A DNA stretch of 53,458 bases, from the NCBI GenBank assembly GCA_009693435.1, contig SHXF01000017.1, positions 1 to 53,458 on the forward strand, in the 5' to 3' direction. Below, one piece after another: positions 29,933-37,315 of the stretch. The stretch is from Betaproteobacteria bacterium. Its GTDB lineage: Bacteria > Pseudomonadota > Gammaproteobacteria > Burkholderiales > SG8-39. How positions within the stretch are numbered: the first letter of the stretch is position 1; each line of letters opens with the position of its first letter. A program made the position numbers and the translations under genes. The notes beneath the pieces were generated by a model. The model did no database searches. It saw nothing but the letters and a program-made list of their open reading frames with translations, and had not been told where the DNA came from.

Positions 29933-30682
29933 TCAAATGTTGACGCTGCGCCCGCCGTCAACCGCGATGATCTGGCCGGTCACATACGGCGCCTCGGCAA
30001 TCAGGTAATACACCGCGCTGGCGATGTCATCGGGTTCGCCGACCCGCCTCAACAGCGTGTGCGAAATAATACGCTGCCGGGTGACATCGTCGAACGACCC
30101 GTCTTCCGGCCAGATGATGGGGCCGGGCGCAACGCCGTTCACCCGGACTTCCGGACCAAGTTCACGTGCAAGAGAGCGTGTGAGGCCCGCCAGTGCCGCC
30201 TTGGCCACGCTGTAGACGAGGTAATTCTTCAGAGGGCGTTCCGCATGGATATCGGTAATGTTGACGATGGCGCCTCCGGTGCGCTTCAGGTGGGGCGCGG
30301 CGGCCTGCGCGAGGAACAGCGGTGCTTTCAGATTGGTGCCGATCAGGTCGTCCCAGTGCTGCGGACTGATCTCGCCGACGGGTGTGGGGAAGAAGGTCGA
30401 CGCGTTATTGACCAGCGCGTCCAGGCGCTCGAAACGCAGCAGCGTATTGCGGATGATTTCGGGAAGGCCGGCATCGTCGAGAAGATTCGCCTGCACCATG
30501 GCCGCGGAATTTTCGCGTGCCGCATTCAGCTCGGCCTGCAGAACCAGCGCTTCCTGCTCCGCGGAATGATAGTGAAGCATCAGTTTCGCCCCGTGCCGGT
30601 GAAGGCGCCGCGCGATAGCGGCGCCGACACGCTTTGCAGCGCCGGTGATCAGCACGACTTTTCCGTTAAGCGAATCTTCCAT
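29933..30682 (-). CDS. Pteridine-reductase-like short-chain dehydrogenase
   Basis: A 249-residue SDR. The NADPH site is VLITGAAKRVGAAIARRLHR, with the basic residues after the glycine motif expected for NADP. NNAS, the catalytic Tyr-Lys in YSVAKAALAGLTRSLA and a C-terminal VDGGRSVNI follow. The AKRVG pattern is that of pteridine reductases (PTR1/FolM-like), so dihydropteridine reduction is likely but not certain. It is the first gene of the leftward operon and divergent from the MidA gene. The 230-bp space between holds no other gene. Confidence 0.87.
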   Translation of the reverse strand: MEDSLNGKVVLITGAAKRVGAAIARRLHRHGAKLMLHYHSAEQEALVLQAELNAARENSAAMVQANLLDDAGLPEIIRNTLLRFERLDALVNNASTFFPTPVGEISPQHWDDLIGTNLKAPLFLAQAAAPHLKRTGGAIVNITDIHAERPLKNYLVYSVAKAALAGLTRSLARELGPEVRVNGVAPGPIIWPEDGSFDDVTRQRIISHTLLRRVGEPDDIASAVYYLIAEAPYVTGQIIAVDGGRSVNI

Positions 30683-30911
30683 GGTCTGGACGCCGGGAGA
30701 ATTTTAATCAGGTCGACAGCCGGAGCGGCGCCCGCAGCCGAAGTACGGCTGCCGCGGCGCGCCGTTGTGTCGTGGCACGCATGATCGAGAACTGGTGATA
30801 ATGGTGGCTGTGCATGGGGTGCATCGTTTCTGGAACCGGCGATTCCGCTGAATCATACCGGACTTACCCGCTCTCCCTGCCATTCCCGCTTCTCCGACAT
30901 CGGCCGCAACC

Positions 30912-32111
30912 ATGCAAGACGAACTCCCTGCCCCTTCCCGCGACGCACTCGCTCATGGTGAGCATGTCGGGGCGCGCATACGAGAAGAAATCACCGCCTC
31001 GGGGGGCCGCATCGGCTTCGACCGGTTCATGGAGCTCGCGCTGTACGCGCCGGGCCTCGGCTATTACTGTGCCGGCAACCGCAAACTCGGGGCCGATGGC
31101 GATTTCGTCACGGCGCCGGAATTGTCGCCGCTGTTCGGCCAGACCCTGGCGCGGCAGGCAAAGCAGGTTCTCGAAACCGGCCTGGACAGCATTCTCGAAG
31201 TCGGGGCCGGCTCCGGCGCACTGGCCGCGACGCTGCTTGAGGAACTGGAGCAGCTGGGCACATTGCCGGCGAGTTATCTGATTCTCGAACTGTCGGCGGA
31301 CCTGCGCGAGCGCAGCCGCGATACGCTCGCCGCGCGCGTGCCGCATCTGCTCGAACGCGTTGCCTGGTTGAACCAGTTGCCACCGGTGTTTTCCGGTTTC
31401 GTCGTCGGCAACGAAGTGCTGGACGCGATGCCGGTGAAACGTGTCGTGATTCGACCGGCAGGCGTATTCGAGCAGCAAGTGGGCTGGAAACAAGCCGGAT
31501 CGTCACAACGCGCGGAAGGGGCCGGCCGATTGCACTGGATGGAGGTGCCTGCCGACCCCGTGCTGCAGGCCGAAGCTACTGCACTGGGATTGCCGGCGCT
31601 CGGGGTGACCCAGGAGGGCTACGCGACAGAGATCGGTCTTGCCGCCCGCGGCTTCACGCGCTCGCTCGCCGGCGTGCTGGACCGGGGCGTGGCGCTGTTT
31701 ATCGATTACGGGTTTCCGCAGGCGGAGTACTACCATCCGCAACGCCGCGACGGCACGCTGATGTGTCACTATCGCCACCGCGCCCATGCCGACCCGTTCT
31801 TCCTGCCCGGGCTGCAGGACATCACCAGTCACGTCGATTTCACAGCCATCGCCGGGGCGGCGCGCGAGGGGGGCCTGGAACTCGCCGGCTACACGGGCCA
31901 GGCGCAGTTTCTCATCAATTGCGGCATCACCGACATCATGGCACGCACCCCGCCGGAACAGGTGGCGGATTATTTGCCGCTCGCGAACCAGGCGAACCGT
32001 CTACTGTCAACCGCCGAGATGGGTGAATTGTTCAAGGTCATTGCATTCAGCCGGGATTTCGAACCGGCACTCGTCGGGTTTGCATCCGGCGATCGCTCGG
32101 GGCGGCTATGA
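30912..32111 (+). CDS. MidA/NDUFAF7-family SAM-dependent methyltransferase
   Basis: A 399-residue protein of the COG1565 family. FDRFMELALYAPGLGYY and FVTAPELSPLFGQTLARQ are the N-terminal signature. The SAM site is ILEVGAGSGALAATLL, followed by GNEVLDAMPVKRV and FIDYGFPQAEYYHPQRRDGTL, shown here only in part. In eukaryotes the relative NDUFAF7 dimethylates an arginine of complex I; the bacterial substrate is less clear. It faces the pteridine-reductase-like gene head to head, a pairing found in other Betaproteobacteria. Confidence 0.9.
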   Translation: MQDELPAPSRDALAHGEHVGARIREEITASGGRIGFDRFMELALYAPGLGYYCAGNRKLGADGDFVTAPELSPLFGQTLARQAKQVLETGLDSILEVGAGSGALAATLLEELEQLGTLPASYLILELSADLRERSRDTLAARVPHLLERVAWLNQLPPVFSGFVVGNEVLDAMPVKRVVIRPAGVFEQQVGWKQAGSSQRAEGAGRLHWMEVPADPVLQAEATALGLPALGVTQEGYATEIGLAARGFTRSLAGVLDRGVALFIDYGFPQAEYYHPQRRDGTLMCHYRHRAHADPFFLPGLQDITSHVDFTAIAGAAREGGLELAGYTGQAQFLINCGITDIMARTPPEQVADYLPLANQANRLLSTAEMGELFKVIAFSRDFEPALVGFASGDRSGRL

Positions 32112-32213
32112 TGGTGGGGTGACGGCAATAGACCGGGTTGCTTGTATGTAAGGACCCGCCGCTGCCGGCGACCAAGCATCATCAGGCCAGCAGTACCTTG
32201 AAAGGATCGCCCC

Positions 32214-32840
32214 ATGTCCGCAACCCTGTCCCCGGCGCCTGCAAGCATGACCATACATCCGCTGGTGGTGCGCCTTACCCACTGGATCAACGCACTGGCG
32301 ATTTTCTTCATGGTCGGGAGCGGCTGGCGCATCTACAACGCCTCGCCGCTGTTCGATTTCAAATTTCCCGTGGACATCACCATCGGCAACGGCGTTGCCG
32401 GCGCCACCCAATGGCATTTCGCGGCGATGTGGCTGCTGGCGCTGAATGGCCTGGTGTATCTCGGCTACGGCCTGGCCACCGGGCATTTCCGCCGCAAGCT
32501 CTGGCCCATCAGGCCGCGCGATGTGATCCAGGACGTGCTCGCCGCCTTCAAGGGCAAGCTCGCGCACGATGACCTCGCGGTGTACAACGCAGCCCAGCGC
32601 GGCGCCTATCTCGCCCTCATCATCTCCATCGTCCTGCTGGTGCTGTCGGGACTGGCGATCTGGAAGCCCGTCCAGCTGCAGGAATTAGCCGCCGTGTTCG
32701 GCGGCTATGAAGGCGCGCGCCTGGTTCATTTCTTCGCCATGGCGCTGATGGTGTTCATTGCGCTGGTTCACATCGTCATGGTGGTGCTGGTGCCACGCAC
32801 TCTGCCCACCATGATCACCGGTGGAAGGAAGCAATCATGA
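32214..32840 (+). CDS. Cytochrome b561-type membrane subunit
   Basis: A 208-residue protein with four membrane segments and histidines placed as for two hemes: HPLVVRLTHWINALAIFFMV, ATQWHFAAMWLLALNGLVYL, and ARLVHFFAMALMVFIALVHI. It is of the di-heme cytochrome b type that hands electrons to or from periplasmic enzymes. AAAGGA lies 7 nt before the ATG. Its last bases overlap the molybdopterin oxidoreductase gene by 4 bp (ATGA), so the two proteins very likely form one membrane redox complex. Confidence 0.9.
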   Translation: MSATLSPAPASMTIHPLVVRLTHWINALAIFFMVGSGWRIYNASPLFDFKFPVDITIGNGVAGATQWHFAAMWLLALNGLVYLGYGLATGHFRRKLWPIRPRDVIQDVLAAFKGKLAHDDLAVYNAAQRGAYLALIISIVLLVLSGLAIWKPVQLQELAAVFGGYEGARLVHFFAMALMVFIALVHIVMVVLVPRTLPTMITGGRKQS

Positions 32841-33607
32841 AACCCCGTGACAAGTCCCGCACCATGGCCAACAGCCTTGCCGACCAGCCCAAAGCCCTCG
32901 TCCACACACTCGAACGGCGGCTGTTTCTCAAGCAATCGCTGAGCGTGGGCGCGCTCGCCATGCTGTCGGGTTGCTCGCTGACCGACGACGAGGACGTGCA
33001 GAAAATGTTGATGGGCATGTCGCGCTGGAATGACGGCGCGCAGGCATGGCTGTTCGACCAGAACAAGCTCGCGCCGACCTACCCGGAAAGCGCCATCACC
33101 AAACCGTTCCCGTTCAATGCATTCTATGGCATCGAAGAGGTGCCCAAGGTCGATGGCGAAAGCTACAAGCTCGAAGTGTCCGGGCTGGTGCGCGACAAGA
33201 AGACCTGGACCCTGCCCGAGCTCTACGCCATGCCGCAGGAATCGCAGATCACCCGCCACATCTGCGTCGAGGGCTGGAGCGCCATCGGCAAGTGGGGCGG
33301 CGTGCGCTTTTCAACGTTTCTCGATCGCATCGGCGCCGACAAGACCGCGAAATACATCGGATTCAAGTGCGCCGACGATTACTTCACCAGCATCGACATG
33401 CCCACCGCGCTGCATCCGCAGACGCTGCTGACGTTGCGCTTCGCCGACCAGTTGCTGCCGGCGCAGTACGGCTTTCCCATGAAGCTGCGCATGCCCACCA
33501 AGCTCGGCTACAAGAATCCGAAGCACATCATGGCCCTGTGGGTGACCAACGAGTATCCGGGCGGGTACTGGGAGAATGACGGCTACAACTGGTTTGGCGG
33601 GAGTTGA
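32837..33607 (+). CDS. Sulfite-oxidase-type molybdopterin oxidoreductase, exported
   Basis: A 256-residue periplasmic enzyme of the sulfite oxidase / YedY fold. The N-terminus holds a twin-arginine signal (ERRLFLKQSLSVG) directly followed by a lipobox-like LSGC, so it may be a Tat-exported lipoprotein. The molybdenum-ligand cysteine lies in TRHICVEGWSAIGKWGG. GFPMKLRMPTKLGYKNPKHI is also typical. There is no dimerisation or heme domain. With the overlapping cytochrome b it resembles MsrPQ-like and related systems; the substrate is unknown. Confidence 0.87.
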   Translation: MKPRDKSRTMANSLADQPKALVHTLERRLFLKQSLSVGALAMLSGCSLTDDEDVQKMLMGMSRWNDGAQAWLFDQNKLAPTYPESAITKPFPFNAFYGIEEVPKVDGESYKLEVSGLVRDKKTWTLPELYAMPQESQITRHICVEGWSAIGKWGGVRFSTFLDRIGADKTAKYIGFKCADDYFTSIDMPTALHPQTLLTLRFADQLLPAQYGFPMKLRMPTKLGYKNPKHIMALWVTNEYPGGYWENDGYNWFGGS

Positions 33608-33772
33608 GACGCCGCGTTCGACGCTGGGCGTTCGAGCGCGCGCTGCTTTCCGAGGGCCGTTGAAAATCGCTTCCGCGACGTTTCCGGGAAAGTTGCCGTT
33701 GTGCTTTCGTCCTCCGTCACCAAGGCGACAAAAGGGCCGGCGTGACGATCGCGGCTTCGAGGTGCCAGACGC

Positions 33773-34243
33773 TTACCTGAAAACCGAACCATAGGTGACA
33801 GGTCGGACTTTCGCGGCCGAGACGAGGTTCGCCAGCGGATGCACTGGATTGATCAGCGCCACCCACTCTTCCGGAACGATGACCGACGGGACGCACAGCA
33901 CCAGGCTGCTCTGGTTTGACAACCACTGAGCCCCGACCACCGTGCATGTCAGCCCCGCGGGAATGGCATCCCAGCCGACCGGAAGTTCCTCCGCTGTCAT
34001 TTTCTGGCGTTGCTCCCACGAGGCATCCGGTATCTCGATAGCCACCAAAAACCTGTTCAACGGCAATCCCATGGCATTGATGTGCGCTGCCGTTTCCAGC
34101 ATGGCCAGCGCCACGGTGGGGGATGCATAAACCACCGGCTGGCCACGCCCATTCCACCGACCCGGGTTTTTTGCTGCACCCTTTCCGCTCAGGTCAACAG
34201 CTGCAAACTCGCGGGTTTCAGTGGCAATGCGCCAGAGCCTCAC
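33773..34243 (-). CDS. RES-domain toxin
   Basis: A 156-residue toxin of the RES family, which deplete NAD+ in characterised members. The core is RLWRIATETREFAAVDLSG, GRWNGRGQPVVYASPTVALAMLET (with the conserved Arg, Tyr, Ser and Glu), and later SVIVPEEWVALINP. The start is GTG at 34243, whose GTGA overlaps the TGA of the antitoxin; the longer frame to 34375 lies inside the antitoxin gene. The gene order antitoxin then toxin is standard for RES/Xre pairs. Confidence 0.9.
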   Translation of the reverse strand: MRLWRIATETREFAAVDLSGKGAAKNPGRWNGRGQPVVYASPTVALAMLETAAHINAMGLPLNRFLVAIEIPDASWEQRQKMTAEELPVGWDAIPAGLTCTVVGAQWLSNQSSLVLCVPSVIVPEEWVALINPVHPLANLVSAAKVRPVTYGSVFR

Positions 34244-34812
34244 AAATAGGCTCCGCTCTCCATGGCGCCCAGCAGTTGGTGAACCACCTGCGTACCGGAT
34301 TCGGTATCCAGAAGGTCGGAGGGACGCATGCCATTGAGCGCCGGCTGCGGTTGCTCCAGCCACTTGCCAAGCCAATGCGCGGTATCAAATCCTTCCGCCT
34401 TGTCACTGGTGCTGTTGTCCACCATCCGCTGCGCCTGTGCGAGCAGCTTGACCATCTTGATGGTTGCCGTTCCCTCTCGACCTTTCAGCGGCGCCCTGGA
34501 CTTCATTTTGCTGGCCAGGGTGGATCGCGGAAACCTGAAAATCTCTCCCATGCGAGACGAAGACAGCCCCATTTCAGCGCGCAGGTCGCTGAATAGACGG
34601 GCAGGAACACCCTGCCTCTCCAGCTCCACCAGGGCGAGCGGTGAGGCGCGCGAAACAGAGTCCGTGAAGACCCTGATCGCCCCCTTGCCGGGGCGATAGA
34701 CCAGATCCGATTCTCCGGATTTTCCCGTGCGACCGGCTCTCAGAACCTTTGCTGCCTTGCCTTGAGGTGCGTGACGGGTTGTCGTGTGAGTTCTGGACGT
34801 TGTAGTGGCCAT
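34240..34812 (-). CDS. Xre/MbcA/ParS-type antitoxin
   Basis: A 190-residue antitoxin for the RES toxin. The DNA-binding part is in LFSDLRAEMGLSSSRMGEIF and PRSTLASKMK. The toxin-binding Xre-MbcA-ParS domain ends in HWLGKWLEQPQPALNGMRPS, DLLDTESGTQVVHQLLGAME, SGAYL, close to the family pattern. Start ATG 34812 (MATTTSRTH) has GGGGAG upstream; the frame opens at 34893. The first 40 residues are Thr/Arg/Gly-rich and disordered. It probably represses its own operon through the palindrome at 34841-34862. Confidence 0.88.
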   Translation of the reverse strand: MATTTSRTHTTTRHAPQGKAAKVLRAGRTGKSGESDLVYRPGKGAIRVFTDSVSRASPLALVELERQGVPARLFSDLRAEMGLSSSRMGEIFRFPRSTLASKMKSRAPLKGREGTATIKMVKLLAQAQRMVDNSTSDKAEGFDTAHWLGKWLEQPQPALNGMRPSDLLDTESGTQVVHQLLGAMESGAYL

Positions 34813-34840
34813 GGCGCAAGCTCCCCAGGGTATGCCTTGA

Positions 34841-34862
34841 ATTGGACTAATAATAGTCCAAT
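34841..34862. promoter_or_regulatory. Palindromic operator of the RES/Xre operon
   Basis: ATTGGACTA (34841-34849) and TAGTCCAAT (34854-34862) are perfect 9-bp inverted arms separated by ATAA. The site is 29 bp upstream of the antitoxin ATG and includes TATTAT, a plausible -10 on the minus strand. Autorepression by the antitoxin is the likely role. Confidence 0.7.
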
Positions 34863-34976
34863 TCTGGACACTCGACCGCCAGTCCTGGTACAAGTGCCGG
34901 AAGCGGTTGCCTTGCCCCCCTCACAAGGAGTCGTGTCAGCGCTGGAAACGGAGTCCTCGCGTCCTGCCACCGGGAT

Positions 34977-36293
34977 TCATTGCTTTGAATCGTCCGCCCC
35001 GGCCACGGTGAGGCGGCGAATCGTCAATGCGCACCGCTGGTCGATCAGTGCAACGATTTGCCCGATTACTGCGTGACTGTTGCCTTCTGCGCCCATCGTC
35101 GCCTCGGCTGCGCGGGCCAGATCCGGCAAGCTTCCGGCAATTTCCAGAATGCGTTTTTTCGCTTGCGCCGGAGACAAACCGGCCGCGGACGCAAATTGTG
35201 CCCAATGCCGCGCCTGCACTTCTGGGAACTTGTATTTGCTGCCGATCTTCATGGCCATCTTGTCGCTCAGCCGGGGATAAACCGCCGTGGACAGGACGTC
35301 GTACAGCGGTGCGAGAACGGCACGCTGCGCTGTGTAGAGCAGTGAAAAATTCTTCGCATGTGCATCGTTATTGCCGATCAACGCGTTGAATACCACGAAG
35401 TCCAGCAGCCTCAATATGCTCGGTGCACTCGGTCTTGTCGCGCGGCGCAGCATATCGAACGCTTGCGCGAAGCCGGGACCGCCCTCGTTCTGATACTTGG
35501 TTTCAGGAGCCACACCCAGCGCCTGGCAGAAATCCTCCTGATGCAGCCGCTGTAGTTGCAGAGACCCGGTATTGCTGTGCGTCCATACCCGGTCGTAACG
35601 CTCGACAAGCAGGAAGTGTCGTTCGCCGAGGCTACGGATGGCGACCCTGGCGACATCCAGTTCAAGGGCGGCTGCAAGGCGCATGCAGTAGCCTTCATTG
35701 AAGACACTGCCATCCACGCCAGCAATGGCAGGCTTGAGAATGTGGGAGCTGGGCGCGCCCTGCAATGGCACGCCGATGCGCATACCTTCGGCGATCACTG
35801 GCAATTTGTCCTGCGCGCCAGCCAGTGACAGGCGAATTCCCTCTTCGCCCGCAAGCATGGGTCGTCTGGGCATTTCATCGAGAAGGCGCAGCAGTTGCAC
35901 TTCATCGAGCCAGCGCACGGCATGAGCCGAATCGCGCGCTTGCGGGTTCTGGCCGGACGGAAGCAACGTCACCGCGCCGGCACACTCGCCGCCGATGCCT
36001 TCAAGCAGGCCAAAATCGTTCTGGCGCGAGACGTGCAGCGCCTGCGCAATCAGGCGGCGCTTGTCGCCTTCGGGCAACAGCCCCGCAAAAAAAGGCCGGG
36101 TCGTACGGTCATCAAATGGCTCGGCTGCGGGCGGCAGTGATTGCGACAGCGGGGTTGTGCCGGCCCTGATGCCAGCTGTTGTCGCGTTCCTTGCCAACCA
36201 ATCCGCTGCGTACGAAAAACTCAATCTCCCTTCGATCTGCTCCAGCGTGCCGATGCGTTCGCCCGACAGCCATACCTCCAGCTGCGTGGACAT
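34977..36293 (-). CDS. hipA: HipA-family serine/threonine kinase toxin
   Basis: A 438-residue HipA-like kinase. The N-terminal HipA_N part begins LEVWLSGERIGTLEQIEGRLSF in pieces. The kinase signatures are SLAGAQDKLPV, HILKPAI, VERYDRVW, FNALIGNNDAHAKNFSLL (catalytic Asp) and APLYDVLST (metal Asp). In E. coli HipA phosphorylates glutamyl-tRNA synthetase; the target here is unknown. The start ATG 36293 follows the hipB stop by one base. The frame is open to 36413 but overlaps hipB. Confidence 0.93.
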   Translation of the reverse strand: MSTQLEVWLSGERIGTLEQIEGRLSFSYAADWLARNATTAGIRAGTTPLSQSLPPAAEPFDDRTTRPFFAGLLPEGDKRRLIAQALHVSRQNDFGLLEGIGGECAGAVTLLPSGQNPQARDSAHAVRWLDEVQLLRLLDEMPRRPMLAGEEGIRLSLAGAQDKLPVIAEGMRIGVPLQGAPSSHILKPAIAGVDGSVFNEGYCMRLAAALELDVARVAIRSLGERHFLLVERYDRVWTHSNTGSLQLQRLHQEDFCQALGVAPETKYQNEGGPGFAQAFDMLRRATRPSAPSILRLLDFVVFNALIGNNDAHAKNFSLLYTAQRAVLAPLYDVLSTAVYPRLSDKMAMKIGSKYKFPEVQARHWAQFASAAGLSPAQAKKRILEIAGSLPDLARAAEATMGAEGNSHAVIGQIVALIDQRCALTIRRLTVAGADDSKQ

Positions 36294-36294
36294 G

Positions 36295-36531
36295 CTATGT
36301 CGCCTTCTTGTCCGATGGCGGGCCGTCCGCAGACAACTTGACACCCAGCGCGTGCAGCACACGAAGAATGTTTTCCAGCCGAAGAGTGGGTTTGCCGGCT
36401 TCCAGTTCGACAATGAACCGCACGCCGACGCCGGCCGCCAATGCCAGCTGCGGCTGAGTCAGGCGAAGCTGCTTGCGTGCGGAGCGCGCGGCCTGGCCGA
36501 GTGAGCGAGGGGTATCGATGGCAGTGGTCAT
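36295..36531 (-). CDS. hipB: HipB-type antitoxin, HTH repressor
   Basis: A 78-residue Xre-type HTH protein: LGQAARSARKQLRLTQPQLA, LAAGVGVRFIVELEAGKPTL and LENILRVLHALGVKL. This is the HipB antitoxin, which binds HipA and represses the operon. The start ATG 36531 (MTTAIDTPRS) lies inside a perfect palindrome, so repressor binding would cover the initiation site. The frame stays open to 36618, but that part is operator DNA. Confidence 0.9.
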   Translation of the reverse strand: MTTAIDTPRSLGQAARSARKQLRLTQPQLALAAGVGVRFIVELEAGKPTLRLENILRVLHALGVKLSADGPPSDKKAT

Positions 36532-36647
36532 ACTTTCCCGTTCGGGAAAGTATGACCACTGGTCCGCGAGAACGCAATAACTTTCCTGATCGGGAAATTT
36601 TTGGTGCGAACGGTCCAATTCCTATAGAAAATTCCCGAACGGGAAAT
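36526..36647. promoter_or_regulatory. Three spaced HipB-type operators
   Basis: Site 1 (36526-36557) has perfect 15-bp arms GGTCATACTTTCCCG / CGGGAAAGTATGACC around TT. Site 2 (36582-36597) reads TTTCCTG-AT-CGGGAAA. Site 3 (36631-36647) reads TTCCCG-AA-CGGGAA. Their centres lie about 48 and 49 bp apart. Site 1 contains the hipB start codon. The remainder, 36648-36863, holds no gene or motif that can be supported. Confidence 0.8.
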
Positions 36648-36863
36648 ACATTTGGCTATTGCGCACGCTCTCTTCTGGGCGCGCGAGCCAGGCCGCAGCG
36701 TGGGCGATTCACGATGGCTGACCTGGAGCTTCAGCAACCACGCCTTTGCCGAGCGCGTTCAAATGCGGAACAACGTGCCGCTCCTGAACACCCTATCCGC
36801 GAGACAGCCGCCCTCCGACTGCAATTAAAGGAAGGAATCGAGCACTACAACGACAAAGGTCAA

Positions 36864-37163
36864 TCAATAAATAATTTCGTAGTCGACATCCGCATCTGCA
36901 GGTCTACGGGTGACGATGTATCCCATTACATTGACTGAATGTATGCCATTCGAAATCAACCAAGTTGCCTCGCGCACACCGTCAACGACGACAAACGACC
37001 AAACGTTCTCAGGGTTTTGCGCCATAATAAAATCCCCGTTGTCCCCAGACTTTAGATAGACCGTACCGTTGATTGCCGTATGCGCGGACAAATGATTCTT
37101 GATTGGCTGAAACTTTCGGTTCCAAGTCTCGAAGCTCATTTTATTAATAGTCAACGCGGACAT
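36864..37163 (-). CDS. Hypothetical protein of the accessory island
   Basis: A 99-residue soluble protein of no recognised family, starting MSALTINKMSFETWNRKF and ending DADVDYEIIY. GAGGT lies about 10 nt before the ATG, which supports translation. It is visibly richer in A/T than the flanking core genes. It lies 152 bp downstream of the DUF2075 gene on the same strand, and upstream of hipB. A role in the same defence locus is conceivable but has no sequence support. Confidence 0.6.
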   Translation of the reverse strand: MSALTINKMSFETWNRKFQPIKNHLSAHTAINGTVYLKSGDNGDFIMAQNPENVWSFVVVDGVREATWLISNGIHSVNVMGYIVTRRPADADVDYEIIY

Positions 37164-37315
37164 GTTGGATCACACCTCAAAAATGATGCACGCGACGTGC
37201 AGTCTGGAAAAAACAAGAGAACTCATATTCGTCATATTCGCCTAACGGCTCGGTAATTCCGCGAAATAGAATCGTGTCTGAACACGGAATGTGGAACCAC
37301 GCCGACAGATAAGAA

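Noticed and set aside
33608..33772. Possible small gene between the molybdoenzyme and the RES toxin
   Set aside because: Only short frames without a Shine-Dalgarno or family pattern are present.
37230..37260. Possible integron attC site (GCCTAAC at about 37239-37245)
   Set aside because: The matching GTTRRRY partner was not found within a plausible distance, and no integrase is visible.
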